A DNA stretch of 64,000 bases from Vicinamibacterales bacterium (GTDB lineage: Bacteria > Acidobacteriota > Vicinamibacteria > Vicinamibacterales > 2-12-FULL-66-21), in contig DASXLB010000078.1 in assembly GCA_036496585.1 (NCBI GenBank), positions 1-64,000 on the forward strand. The letters are read 5' to 3'. A program made the position numbers and the translations under genes. Under the pieces are notes generated by a model, which saw only the letters and a program-made list of their open reading frames with translations, was not told the origin of the DNA and ran no database searches. Of this stretch, positions 1 through 8,136 are shown one piece after another (the stretch's first letter is position 1; each line of letters begins with the position of its first letter).

Positions 1-346
1 CCTTCGCATCCTGAGGAACCCGACAACCCGTCTGGAGGACACACGGCTCGCGGCGCGCCGAACACCGCGGCAGTCTTCGGCGGGCGTGCCAGCGACCTGT
101 GCTGGCGCGAGGCGCAGCCGCCGGTGAATTCCGCGGTGCGCTCGTGCCTCGCACGACGGCGCGCCGCGGGCCGACCGTAGCATCTTGAAGATTGGAGAAT
201 CAGCGCAAATCCCAGAAGGGTTGCCCTGACGACGAAGGGGTCGACGTTGCAGAACTGCCAATGCCCCGTCCGGAGGACTCTAGACAACGCCAGGCCGCGG
301 CTAATGGCTGGGATGTCGACAGCCCGCCGAAACCGGAGCTTCGCGC
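1..346. other. Region without a supported gene
   Basis: No reading frame here has convincing protein features. A 92-codon plus-strand frame from 192 runs antisense into the DUF1828 gene and has no recognisable domain or ribosome binding site. Bases 9-33 carry a short direct-repeat pattern (units like ACCCGACAA) resembling the 9-bp repeat near 43223. The segment may be the continuation of an accessory region that starts outside the window. Confidence 0.5.
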
Positions 347-1144
347 TCAGGGGTTGACCGCGGTTGCGATGTATCCAGTGATGCGCTCGCGGTTCGACGA
401 AAAGCTCGAGAACATCTTCTCGCAGACGTCGCTGAACCTGGCAAGCACCTTTCGATTTATCCCCTCTTGATTCTCAAAAACCCCGACGGAACGATGAAAA
501 ACGTTCCACCGCTCGTACTGCAACAAGCCAATAGTCGCGTCACGGACACGGTCGTCGTTCGGTAACGCGTACACAAACAGGGGAGAGAGTCCGCGTTTGG
601 AAATCTTGGCGTCAACCGAGTACTTTCCTTCGGCGTCATGATCTGGATCATGCCAGTTGAGTTCCACTTCGGTGCCGGGCAGCGCCTGTGCGGTAGCGAC
701 TAGAAAGTCCTTCACATCTTCCACGAACGTCGAACGCACGCGCTCTCGCGTCAGGAACGTCACGTCCGAGACTTTGAGAATGGCCTGCACGAAGCTGTAG
801 AGGGCGTCTCCGTAGTGTTGATCTGGAATCGGCAGCCTGAGCTCGCCGTCACGATCCTCAACGGAAAACGTGGTCAGTGCGTTGTCGATGATCGTCGCAC
901 GCGTCCCCTTCTGAAAGTCCTTCTCGTCAAGGTCGTACGTGAGGTGCATGTACGTGTGCCCCTCATCGCTCAGAACCCACCTGTTGCCGTCCTGCTTGAG
1001 CACGATCGCCAGGTGGTCCCCATCGTCAAGCAGGAACGGAGTGAACACTCGGTAGCGGTTTAAGCCCTCCGGAACCAGTCGCACCGATTCGCATACGGCC
1101 CGCTTCAGATCGTGCTCGATGCTGGCGGCAGATTGGTCAGTCAT
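347..1144 (-). CDS. DUF1828 domain-containing protein
   Basis: This 265-residue protein matches the DUF1828 pattern in its N-terminal half: a 'YRVFTPFLLDDGDHLAIVL' stretch near residues 32-50 and a 'WVLSDEGHTYMHL' stretch near 56-68. The C-terminal half (about 130-250) resembles the region that often follows DUF1828 and may be the associated DUF1829-type domain. It has no signal peptide or membrane segment, so it is probably cytoplasmic. The ATG start is preceded by GAGGA overlapping the stop of the upstream gene, only 7 bases away, so the two genes are co-transcribed and probably coupled. Molecular function is unknown. Family members are often found in variable genome regions, and here the gene sits beside a tRNA. 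Family assignment is fairly sure; any role in defence or toxin-antitoxin function is speculation. Confidence 0.75.
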   Translation of the reverse strand: MTDQSAASIEHDLKRAVCESVRLVPEGLNRYRVFTPFLLDDGDHLAIVLKQDGNRWVLSDEGHTYMHLTYDLDEKDFQKGTRATIIDNALTTFSVEDRDGELRLPIPDQHYGDALYSFVQAILKVSDVTFLTRERVRSTFVEDVKDFLVATAQALPGTEVELNWHDPDHDAEGKYSVDAKISKRGLSPLFVYALPNDDRVRDATIGLLQYERWNVFHRSVGVFENQEGINRKVLARFSDVCEKMFSSFSSNRERITGYIATAVNP

Positions 1145-1151
1145 GGAGTCC

Positions 1152-1619
1152 TCAGAACAGTGTACTGCTTGAAGCGACGACGCAGGAACAGTCGCTCACG
1201 AGACATTGAAGCGCAGTCTGAAAATCTGAGTAGCGGTCGGTGAGCTCAGCGTATCCGTCCTCAGCAGCTCCGAACGCCTGGTATCGCTCGGTCGCCATGT
1301 GAATGTGAAAGCCGTAGATCCTGTCGCCCTCTATTCGATTGGTGTGCTCGTGCGACTTGCCGTTGTATCGGCGTAGCCTAAACGATCCGCTATGTCCCGG
1401 TATGTCGACCGCGAGAATGACTGAGAAATCCAGCTGATTGAACAGCGCCATCCTGAATATGAGCCGAAACTTCGAATCGGCACTCCCGTCGATTGCAAGT
1501 TCTGACTCCTTGTGCCCCCGCTTAGGCTTGGGCACAGAACGTGTCAGAAAATTCGCGGGAAGCGGCTTAGGCTCCGCGATCAGGATGGCGATTTCCGGGT
1601 CCGTCAGGGTGACAGCCAA
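1152..1619 (-). CDS. DUF6978-like hypothetical protein
   Basis: The product is about 155 residues if it starts at the TTG at 1619. That start has a good Shine-Dalgarno, GAGGAAG at 1635-1629, nine bases upstream. The frame stays open upstream through a tRNA gene, which cannot be real coding sequence. The body contains 'LTDPEIAILIAEPKPLP' near the N-terminus, a basic 'KPKRGHKE' segment, and 'FRLRRYNGKSHEHTN' followed by 'YGFHIHMATERYQ', which is rich in conserved-looking His, Arg and Tyr. I recall this pattern as the DUF6978 family, commonly encoded next to DUF1828 proteins, but cannot confirm it here. No catalytic activity is known. The gene is followed directly by the DUF1828 gene. A Cys pair (CLVSDCSC) lies near the C-terminus. 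Confidence 0.65.
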   Translation of the reverse strand: MAVTLTDPEIAILIAEPKPLPANFLTRSVPKPKRGHKESELAIDGSADSKFRLIFRMALFNQLDFSVILAVDIPGHSGSFRLRRYNGKSHEHTNRIEGDRIYGFHIHMATERYQAFGAAEDGYAELTDRYSDFQTALQCLVSDCSCVVASSSTLF

Positions 1620-1785
1620 CTGGTCAGTCTTCCTCGGCGCCGAAACTTTACACCACGGAGGGAAACCAACGCCGATCGCCGTCGCGAGGCTTGGACGAAA
1701 GCCGGAGACTGCTGGATCGGCTCGACAGAGCTCCCCGACTGGCTCTACCGCAAGCTCGCCGGCCGGACTATGTGCCCACGTAAGA

Positions 1786-1809
1786 ACGGCCACGATCAAT
1801 CGTGGCCGT
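1786..1809 (-). terminator. Hairpin downstream of tRNA-Pro
   Basis: A perfect 11-bp inverted repeat (ACGGCCACGAT / ATCGTGGCCGT) with a 2-base loop lies 16 bases past the tRNA-Pro 3' end on the minus strand. The following bases are TCTTACG, so the U-tract is weak. It most likely terminates the tRNA transcript and insulates it from the DUF6978/DUF1828 genes. Confidence 0.55.
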
Positions 1810-1825
1810 ATCTTGCTGATTATAA

Positions 1826-1902
1826 TGGTCGGGATGGCGGGATTCGAACCCACGACCCCCTGACCCCCAGTCAGGTGCGCTACCAGGCTGCGCTACATCC
1901 CG
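1826..1902 (-). tRNA. tRNA-Pro (anticodon GGG)
   Basis: A complete cloverleaf can be read on the minus strand: acceptor CGGGATG paired with CATCCCG, D-arm with GCAGCCTGGTAGCGC, anticodon stem CCTGA/TCAGG around loop CTGGGGG (anticodon GGG), T-arm containing GGTTCGAATCC, discriminator A, and an encoded CCA at 1828-1826. The 77-base length is normal. Its 3' end faces the DUF6978/DUF1828 genes, the usual orientation for integration next to a tRNA. Confidence 0.95.
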
Positions 1903-1911
1903 AATCGTACC

Positions 1912-1980
1912 ATCGGGTGATTGCGTGATCGGGTCAACCGTCGTAGATCACCCGATCCACCGATCGCACAATCACCCGAT
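1912..1980. repeat. Four-copy palindromic repeat cluster
   Basis: The 10-mer ATCGGGTGAT occurs at 1912-1921, with a variant GATCGGGTCA at 1927-1936, and its complement ATCACCCGAT occurs at 1947-1956 and 1971-1980. The order is forward, forward, reverse, reverse. The outer copies extend to a perfect 12-bp arm pair (1912-1923 with 1969-1980). The cluster fills the gap between the MerR-like gene and the tRNA-Pro, both on the minus strand. It could be a terminator for the regulator, a protein-binding site, or a REP-like element. Confidence 0.7.
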
Positions 1981-1988
1981 CCGCCGGC

Positions 1989-2468
1989 CTACTTCTTCTT
2001 CCCCGCCTTCTTCGCCGTTGCCGCGGGCGCGCGGGCCGCGCGCGGCTTCGGCACGGGCGCGTCGAGCGTGAACTCCGGAGACGCGATGTCGCCCGGTTTC
2101 GACGCCAGCATCATCGCCAGCTCGCGGAGCGCCGCCCGCACCGAGAGGATCCGCTCGCGCGCGTCGCTCGACAGCAGATCCTCGAGCGCACCGCCTTCAT
2201 CGAATCCGCCCGCGGGCTGCTCGTCCTGAAGCCGCCGCCGCGCCCCCGCCAGCGTCAGCCCCTCGACGAATAGCAGATGCTTGATCCGCAGCACTCGCTC
2301 GACGTCGGCTCGCCGGTAAACACGCGGTCCGCCCTGCGTCTTCGCCACGCCCAGATCCGCGAACTCCGCTTCCCACGAGCGCAGCACGTACGGCTGGACC
2401 TGCGCGAGCTCGCAGACCTCAGGCTGCCTGAACAGCGACCGGTTGGGAATCTGGACGGTCTCCGGCAA
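1989..2468 (-). CDS. MerR-family transcriptional regulator
   Basis: The 159-residue protein has a MerR-type winged helix-turn-helix in its first 85 residues: 'FRQPEVCELAQVQPYVLRSW' followed by 'GGPRVYRRADVERVLRIKHL' and 'GLTLAGARRRL'. The C-terminal tail is low-complexity Ala/Lys-rich and ends in KKAGKKK, with no obvious ligand-binding domain. It is therefore probably a short MerR-like DNA-binding protein, not a metal sensor. The start is a TTG at 2468 (MPETVQIPN); no upstream ATG fits. In many acidobacterial genomes such a gene lies beside an IHF-type gene and tRNA-Pro, but here the kinases and der separate them. The palindromic cluster just downstream could be its target or its terminator. 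Confidence 0.85.
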   Translation of the reverse strand: MPETVQIPNRSLFRQPEVCELAQVQPYVLRSWEAEFADLGVAKTQGGPRVYRRADVERVLRIKHLLFVEGLTLAGARRRLQDEQPAGGFDEGGALEDLLSSDARERILSVRAALRELAMMLASKPGDIASPEFTLDAPVPKPRAARAPAATAKKAGKKK

Positions 2469-2480
2469 CGGCGTAGCGCA

Positions 2481-2489
2481 AGTATATCA
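2481..2489 (-). promoter_or_regulatory. Extended -10 promoter of the MerR-like gene
   Basis: On the minus strand TGATATACT forms an extended -10 element (TGnTATACT), 12 bases before the TTG start. No -35 match is seen at the right distance. Transcription would start only a few bases before the start codon, giving a very short leader. Confidence 0.5.
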
Positions 2490-2521
2490 AAGACATAGCG
2501 CGATCGCTCACGCCGGCGATC

Positions 2522-2710
2522 GCGAGCGGGCCACGCGAACGGCGCCCACCAGCGAAGCCGCGCGCCAGAGAGTGCGTAGCGGACAACCAAGGGGCAGAGC
2601 CTCCCCAAGGACGCGAGCGAGTACCACGAGCGAGCCACGCGAACGGAGCGCGCCGGCGAAGCGGCGCGCGAGAGAGCGTGCAGGGGAGTCCGAGGGGCAA
2701 AGCCCCTCGG
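2522..2710. repeat. Two imperfect copies of an ~85-90-bp repeat
   Basis: Bases 2522-2610 and 2627-2710 are imperfect direct repeats. Both contain a (G/A)GCCACGCGAACGG-like core, then GCGAAGC, a GCGCGCSAGAGAG-like stretch, and a GGGGC(A)A/GAGC-type end. The second copy ends in a hairpin GAGGGGCAAAGCCCCTC. A partial third copy lies at 39383-39432. The repeat directly precedes the first kinase and may be a mobile or REP-like intergenic element. Confidence 0.6.
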
Positions 2711-2717
2711 TTAAATA

Positions 2718-2723
2718 TAGAAT
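2718..2723 (+). promoter_or_regulatory. -10 hexamer TAGAAT, leaderless kinase start
   Basis: TAGAAT lies six bases before the GTG start of the first kinase. No Shine-Dalgarno fits into the gap and no clear -35 is visible. This suggests a transcript that begins at or next to the start codon. Confidence 0.45.
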
Positions 2724-2729
2724 CGCCGC

Positions 2730-5396
2730 GTGCAGCCGCCCGACGAAGAAACGAGGCTGGCCGACGGCCTCGCCACCGCCCGCGTGGCCACGACAACCCC
2801 TGCCAGCAGGGGCGACAAGGCAGCGTCCTCCTCTTCAGGATCGTCCGGGTTCACGACCACGGCGCCGGACATCGATCACGGCCGCTTCCCGCCAGGCAGC
2901 CTGCTCGATCAGCGCTACCGGATCGTCGGACGCCTGGGCAAGGGCGGCATGGGCGAGGTCTATCGAGCCGACGATCTGCGGCTCGGCCAGCCAGTGGCGC
3001 TCAAATTCCTGCCCGAAGACGTCGATCGCGATCCCGCGCGTCTGACCCAGCTTCACACCGAAGTGCGCATGGCGCGCCAGGTGTCGCACGCGAACGTCTG
3101 CCGTGTCTACGACGTCGGCGAATTCGAAGGCCATACCTTCCTGTCGATGGAATACGTCGACGGCGAGGATCTCGCGTCGCTGCTCCGCCGCATCGGCCGC
3201 TTCCCTCAGGACCGCGCGATCGAGCTGACGCGCCAGATCTGCGCCGGCCTCGCCGCGGCGCACGAGCGCGGCGTGGTCCACCGGGATCTCAAGCCCGCCA
3301 ACATCATGCTCGACGGCGGCGGCCGCATCCGGATCACCGACTTCGGCCTCGCCGGCACGTCGGGTGAAGTGCTGCGCGCCGGCACGCCGGCTTACATGGC
3401 CCCCGAACAGCTCGCCGGCGGCGAGGTCACGCCGCGCAGCGACATCTATGCGCTGGGTCTCGTGCTCTACGAGATGTTCACGGGAAGACGCGCGCTCGAA
3501 GCCGCCAACCTGGCCGAGCTCATCGTCAAGCGCGAACAGGCGGCGATCGTCCCGCCGACCGACGTCGTGCGCGATCTCGACGAACAGATCGAGCGCGTGA
3601 TCATGCGCTGCCTGCAGCCGGACCCGGCACGGCGTCCGGGCAGCGCGCTCGCCGTGTCGGCCGCACTCCCGGGCGGCGATCCGCTGGCGGCAGCGCTGGC
3701 AGCCGGCGAAACGCCGTCGCCCGACATGGTGGCAGCGGCAGACACGAGCGCCGTGCTCACGCCTGCGCTGACCTGGGCGGGCGTCGGCTGGATCGTCGCG
3801 TCGCTGGCGATCATCGTCGCCTTCTATCAGCACGTACTGATGGTCAACGTCGTCGATCCGCCGAAGCCCCCCGCGGTGCTGATCGATCGGGCCCAGGACG
3901 TCGTGCAGCGGCTCGGCTACGGCACGGCTGCTGCGTCTTCAGGAGCCGGCGTCACCCTCGATCTGGACTGGGCGCGGTTCGTCGGGAGTTCGACGACCGG
4001 AGCGGATCGCTGGCAGCGTCTTCACACCGCACGCCCGGAGAGCGTGCTGCTGTGGTACCGCACCGGCCCGCGGACCCTGGTGCCCTACGGGAGTGAGAAT
4101 GGACTCCAGAGCGACAACCCGCCGCTCACCACCGCGGGCATGACGCTCGTCGTCATCGACGACATGGGACGCCTGGCCGAGTTCGTGGCGGTCCCGGATC
4201 CCAAGGTCGTTGCGGCGGCGCCGTTCACGAACTGGCAGGCGCTCTTCGAGCTCGCCGGCCTGTCGATGAGCGGCTTCACGCCGGCGGCGCCCGCGTGGGT
4301 GCCGATGGTCCACGCCGAGCAGCGCGTGGCCTGGGAAGGACACATTCCGGAAGTGCCCGACCAGACGGTGCGCATCGAAGCCGGAGCCACCGGCGGAAAG
4401 CCCGTGTTCTTCGCCGTCGCCGCGCCCTGGTCGCGCTCGACCCGCACGCCGCCGTCCGAGGCGCCGGCGCCGCCGTTCCTCCGAGTCGTCCGGGCCATCG
4501 CGTCCTTGACAATGCCGGCGTTGATGGTGGTGGGGGCGGTACTGGCGCGGCGGAACCTGAAGCTCGGGCGCGGCGATCGCCGCGGCGCCTTCCGCGCCGC
4601 CGCCGCGGTGTTCTTCCTCCAGATGGCGGCCTGGCTGCTCGGCAGCAGCCACGTCCTCTCGTTCGATCCCGAGCTGAACCGGTTCTTCTCGGCCGTCGGC
4701 CAGGGATTGTTCGGCGCGGCCGTACTGTGGCTCACGTATCTCGGGCTCGAACCATACGTGCGGCGGTTCTCCCCCGACAGCCTCGTCGGCTGGCAGCGAC
4801 TGGTCGGCGGCGGCTGGCGCGACGCGCGGGTCGGACGCGACGTGCTCATCGGCGTGGCCGCGGGACTGGCGATGACCGTCGTGTTCGCCGTCCACAACAA
4901 GATCCCCCCGCTCTTCGGTCGCCCAGAGCCGATGCCGGTGTTCAGCGACCTGAGCCCGCTGATGGGCGTGCGGTTCAGCATCGCGATCGTGCTCTCCCAG
5001 ATGGAGAACGCGGTCTCGTCAGGGATGCTCGCCACGGCCGGCTACGTCGTGTTCCGGATTCTGCTCAAGCGGCGGGTGCCCGCCGTCGCCGCCGCGATCC
5101 TCTGCTTCGTCTGGGTCGTCCTGCAGGGGTTGTTCAACCCGGGCTGGCCCGCCCTCGACCTGCTCTGCGGCCTGGTGATCACCGCCACCTTCGTCATCAC
5201 ACTCGACCGCGTCGGACTGCTCGCGACAATCGCCACCCTGGCGACCCATTTCCTGCTGCTGCGCGCGCCCTTGACGACCGACTGGTCCACCTGGCGCGCC
5301 AGCGCCGGGATGGCGAACCTTGGCGCGGTCCTGCTCCTCGGCCTCAGCGCCGCCTACCTGGCGTCGCGGCAGCACGCGCGCGTGATCCGGACATAA
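2730..5396 (+). CDS. Membrane-bound serine/threonine protein kinase (copy 1)
   Basis: This 888-residue protein has a Hanks-type kinase domain at about residues 62-320. Visible motifs are glycine loop GKGGMGEV (70-77), catalytic Lys92, HRDLKPAN (184-191), DFG (204-206) and APE (224-226). A Ser/Thr-rich N-tail precedes it. After the kinase comes a transmembrane helix (about 348-371), a soluble domain of about 200 residues, and a C-terminal region with about six hydrophobic segments (about 590-880). The kinase should lie in the cytoplasm, with the middle domain outside the inner membrane. The C-terminal part matches no sensor I can name. The GTG start follows the kinase-associated repeat element. 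A paralogue begins 3 bases after the stop, so the two form an operon. The substrate is unknown. Confidence 0.9.
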   Translation: MQPPDEETRLADGLATARVATTTPASRGDKAASSSSGSSGFTTTAPDIDHGRFPPGSLLDQRYRIVGRLGKGGMGEVYRADDLRLGQPVALKFLPEDVDRDPARLTQLHTEVRMARQVSHANVCRVYDVGEFEGHTFLSMEYVDGEDLASLLRRIGRFPQDRAIELTRQICAGLAAAHERGVVHRDLKPANIMLDGGGRIRITDFGLAGTSGEVLRAGTPAYMAPEQLAGGEVTPRSDIYALGLVLYEMFTGRRALEAANLAELIVKREQAAIVPPTDVVRDLDEQIERVIMRCLQPDPARRPGSALAVSAALPGGDPLAAALAAGETPSPDMVAAADTSAVLTPALTWAGVGWIVASLAIIVAFYQHVLMVNVVDPPKPPAVLIDRAQDVVQRLGYGTAAASSGAGVTLDLDWARFVGSSTTGADRWQRLHTARPESVLLWYRTGPRTLVPYGSENGLQSDNPPLTTAGMTLVVIDDMGRLAEFVAVPDPKVVAAAPFTNWQALFELAGLSMSGFTPAAPAWVPMVHAEQRVAWEGHIPEVPDQTVRIEAGATGGKPVFFAVAAPWSRSTRTPPSEAPAPPFLRVVRAIASLTMPALMVVGAVLARRNLKLGRGDRRGAFRAAAAVFFLQMAAWLLGSSHVLSFDPELNRFFSAVGQGLFGAAVLWLTYLGLEPYVRRFSPDSLVGWQRLVGGGWRDARVGRDVLIGVAAGLAMTVVFAVHNKIPPLFGRPEPMPVFSDLSPLMGVRFSIAIVLSQMENAVSSGMLATAGYVVFRILLKRRVPAVAAAILCFVWVVLQGLFNPGWPALDLLCGLVITATFVITLDRVGLLATIATLATHFLLLRAPLTTDWSTWRASAGMANLGAVLLLGLSAAYLASRQHARVIRT

Positions 5397-5399
5397 GCC

Positions 5400-8123
5400 G
5401 TGCCTGCCTGCCTTGCTTGCCACGCGGAGATCCCGGACTCGGCCGCGACGTGTCCGCGCTGCTCCACTCCGACGCCCTGGGGTGAGACGCGGCTCGAGCC
5501 CCCCATGCCGGCTGACGCGGCACGCGACATGACGAGGGCGGCGGACGACAGCCGTCGGGCGCCGAGCAGCAGCAGCGGCGGCACCACCACCTGGACGACG
5601 ACCGAGATCGATCATGGCCGTTTCGCGCCCGGCACTGTGTTCGACGGTCGCTACCGGATCATCGGACGGCTGGGCAAGGGGGGCATGGGCGAGGTGTACC
5701 GCGCCGACGATCTGCGTCTCGGCCAGCCCGTCGCGCTGAAGTTCCTGCCCGAAGCCGTCGACCGCGATCCAGCCAGGCTCACGCAGCTCCACACCGAAGT
5801 GCGCATGGCGCGGCAGGTCTCGCATCCGAACGTGTGCCGCGTCTACGACATCGGCGAGTTCGAGGGGCACACGTTCCTGTCGATGGAATACGTCGACGGC
5901 GAGGATCTCTCCTCGCTGCTCCGGCGCATCGGCCGGTTCCCCGAGGACCGGGCCCTCGAGCTGGCCCGCCAGATCTGCGCCGGGCTCGCCGCGGCGCACG
6001 AGCGCGGTGTCGTCCACCGCGATCTCAAACCCGCCAACATCATGCTCGACGGCAGCGGACGGATCCGCATCACCGACTTCGGGCTCGCCGGACTGGCCGG
6101 TGAAGTGCTGCGCGCCGGCACGCCGGCCTACATGGCGCCCGAGCAGCTCGCCGGCGGCGAAGTCACGCCCCGCAGCGACGTCTACTCTCTCGGGCTCGTG
6201 CTCTACGAGATGTTCACCGGCCGCCGCGCGCTTCAGGGCAGCAACGTGGCGGAGCTGATCGCCAAACGGGAGCAGGCGGGCCTGACGCACCCGTCGCTGG
6301 TCGTCCCGACGCTCGATCCCGCGATCGATCGTGCCGTGATGCGCTGTCTGCAGCCGGATCCGGCCATGCGGCCGGCCTCGGCGCTCGCCGTTGCGGCGGC
6401 GCTGCCGGGCGGCGATCCGCTCGCCGCCGCGCTCGCGGCCGGTGAGACGCCCTCGCCCGAGATGGTCGCGGCTGCGGGAACGACCAGCGCGCTCGCGCCG
6501 CTCCAGGCGTTCGCCGGCCTCGCGTTGTCGCTCGGGCTGCTCGGCCTTTGCGCGTGGCTCGGCGATCGCACGCTCGTGACGAGTCGAGTGCCGATGCCCA
6601 AACCGCCGTTGATCCTTGCCGAACGCGCCAAGGAGATCCTCGGCGCCATCGGCTATCCGTCCGGCGTCGACTCCGCCTACGCCTTCATGCCGTCGAACGT
6701 CCTCACGTATGCGACCGATCATCCGACCGTCGTCACGCCGGCGCGCCTCGCGAGCGGCGTGCCGGCCGCCCTGCACTTCTGGTATCGCGGCAGCCCGACC
6801 GTGATGATCCCGCAGGAGCAGCGCGACCAGGTGACCGAGGACGATCCCGCCTTCGAGATCTCGGGCATGACGCACGTGGTACTCGATCCCGAAGGCCGCC
6901 TCGTGCGCCTCGCCGTCGTGCCGCCGCAACGCGACCCTGGCTGGACGCAGCAGTCCGCCAACTGGAAGCCGCTCTTCGACGCGGCCGGTCTCGACTTCGC
7001 CGGCTTCACGCCAGCCGCGCCGGAATGGACGCCGACGATCTACGCCGACGCACGCTTCGCGTGGACCGGTGCGCTGCCCGGCATCCCCGGCCAGCAGCTG
7101 CGCATCGAGGCCGGCTCGTACCGAGGCAAAGCGGTCTACTTCCACCCCGTCGCGCCGTGGACGACGACGAGCCGCATGCCGGATACGGTGGCGGCGCGCC
7201 GCCGGGTGTCGCTGTTGTCGGCGATCAGGCAGCTCGTGAACATCGGCATCCTCGTGGCGGCGGCGATGTTCGCGCGGCACAACTGGCGGAAAGGCCGCGG
7301 CGATCGGCGCGGCGCCTGGCAGCTGGCTGCGTTCGTCTCCCTGTGCGCGGTCGGCGTCTGGCTGCTCGACAACAAGCATGTCGCCGATCCCTCGGTGGAA
7401 ATGTCACGTTTCTTCACCGGCCAACCGCTCTGGGCGGCGGGGCTGCTGTGGATTCTCTACCTCGCGGTCGAGCCCTACGTGCGCCGCTTCTGGCCGTTGA
7501 CGCTCGTGTCGTGGTCGCGCGTCATGGCCCGGCAGTGGCGCGATCCGCTCGTCGGCCGCGACGTGCTCGTCGGCGTCGGGCTGGCGCTTGCCGTACGTGC
7601 GTTGTTTGCCGGCGGCACGTATCTCAACATCCGCCTCGGCCACCCGACGACGCCCGACGTGCCGGACCTGCAGGAGCTGCTGAGCGTCTCCATGAACGTC
7701 GCCCGCACCATCAATCAAGTGTTCAACGCCGTCCTCAACGCCATCTTCGCCGTCTTCGTGATGGTCGTCCTGAAGATCGTCGTCCGCCGCGAGTGGGCGG
7801 CCTCTCTCGTGGCCATCGGCCTGGTCATGGGGCTTCTCGTGAACGGCGCCGGCAGGGGCAGCGAGCTGGCGATCAACTTCATCACCATCCTTCTCGTCGT
7901 CACGATCATCGTGCTGACCATCCAGCGCCTCGGCCTGGTGGCGACCACCGTGGCCTTTTTCGTGCTCTACGTGATGGGCAACGCCGTCATCACGCTCGAC
8001 ACGTCGCGCTGGTTCTTCGGCGACTCGCTGATCCAGCTGTCGATTCCGGCGCTGCTCGCCGTCTACGGATTCTACGCGTCGCGCGGCGGCGAACCGATCT
8101 TCGGGGCGCAGCTGCTCGACTGA
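5400..8123 (+). CDS. Membrane-bound serine/threonine protein kinase (copy 2, zinc-ribbon N-terminus)
   Basis: This 907-residue paralogue of the preceding gene has kinase motifs at GKGGMGEV (92-99), Lys114, HRDLKPAN (206-213) and DFG (226-228). Unlike copy 1, it begins with a short zinc-ribbon of two CxxC pairs (Cys4/Cys7 and Cys18/Cys21). The kinase domains are nearly identical. The middle and membrane regions keep landmarks such as 'GFTPAAP' and 'RKGRGDRRGA' but are otherwise strongly diverged. The likely topology is cytoplasmic zinc ribbon and kinase, one membrane span, an exposed domain, and a polytopic C-terminus. The GTG start is 3 bases after the previous stop, so the pair is translated from one message. 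This is a tandem duplication whose sensor halves have diverged. Confidence 0.9.
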   Translation: MPACLACHAEIPDSAATCPRCSTPTPWGETRLEPPMPADAARDMTRAADDSRRAPSSSSGGTTTWTTTEIDHGRFAPGTVFDGRYRIIGRLGKGGMGEVYRADDLRLGQPVALKFLPEAVDRDPARLTQLHTEVRMARQVSHPNVCRVYDIGEFEGHTFLSMEYVDGEDLSSLLRRIGRFPEDRALELARQICAGLAAAHERGVVHRDLKPANIMLDGSGRIRITDFGLAGLAGEVLRAGTPAYMAPEQLAGGEVTPRSDVYSLGLVLYEMFTGRRALQGSNVAELIAKREQAGLTHPSLVVPTLDPAIDRAVMRCLQPDPAMRPASALAVAAALPGGDPLAAALAAGETPSPEMVAAAGTTSALAPLQAFAGLALSLGLLGLCAWLGDRTLVTSRVPMPKPPLILAERAKEILGAIGYPSGVDSAYAFMPSNVLTYATDHPTVVTPARLASGVPAALHFWYRGSPTVMIPQEQRDQVTEDDPAFEISGMTHVVLDPEGRLVRLAVVPPQRDPGWTQQSANWKPLFDAAGLDFAGFTPAAPEWTPTIYADARFAWTGALPGIPGQQLRIEAGSYRGKAVYFHPVAPWTTTSRMPDTVAARRRVSLLSAIRQLVNIGILVAAAMFARHNWRKGRGDRRGAWQLAAFVSLCAVGVWLLDNKHVADPSVEMSRFFTGQPLWAAGLLWILYLAVEPYVRRFWPLTLVSWSRVMARQWRDPLVGRDVLVGVGLALAVRALFAGGTYLNIRLGHPTTPDVPDLQELLSVSMNVARTINQVFNAVLNAIFAVFVMVVLKIVVRREWAASLVAIGLVMGLLVNGAGRGSELAINFITILLVVTIIVLTIQRLGLVATTVAFFVLYVMGNAVITLDTSRWFFGDSLIQLSIPALLAVYGFYASRGGEPIFGAQLLD

Positions 8124-8136
8124 GTCTGCCGCCCGT

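Noticed and set aside
192-470. 92-codon plus-strand frame near the left edge
   Set aside because: No SD, no domain, and its 3' part is antisense to the well-supported DUF1828 gene.
1620-1853. N-terminal extension of the DUF6978-like reading frame to ATG 1853
   Set aside because: It overlaps the tRNA-Pro and its terminator and has no homology-like composition; the TTG at 1619 has a good SD.
5019-7379. 786-codon minus-strand frame opposite the kinases
   Set aside because: It is Arg/Gly/Ala-rich antisense shadow of two genuine kinase genes, without any domain signature.
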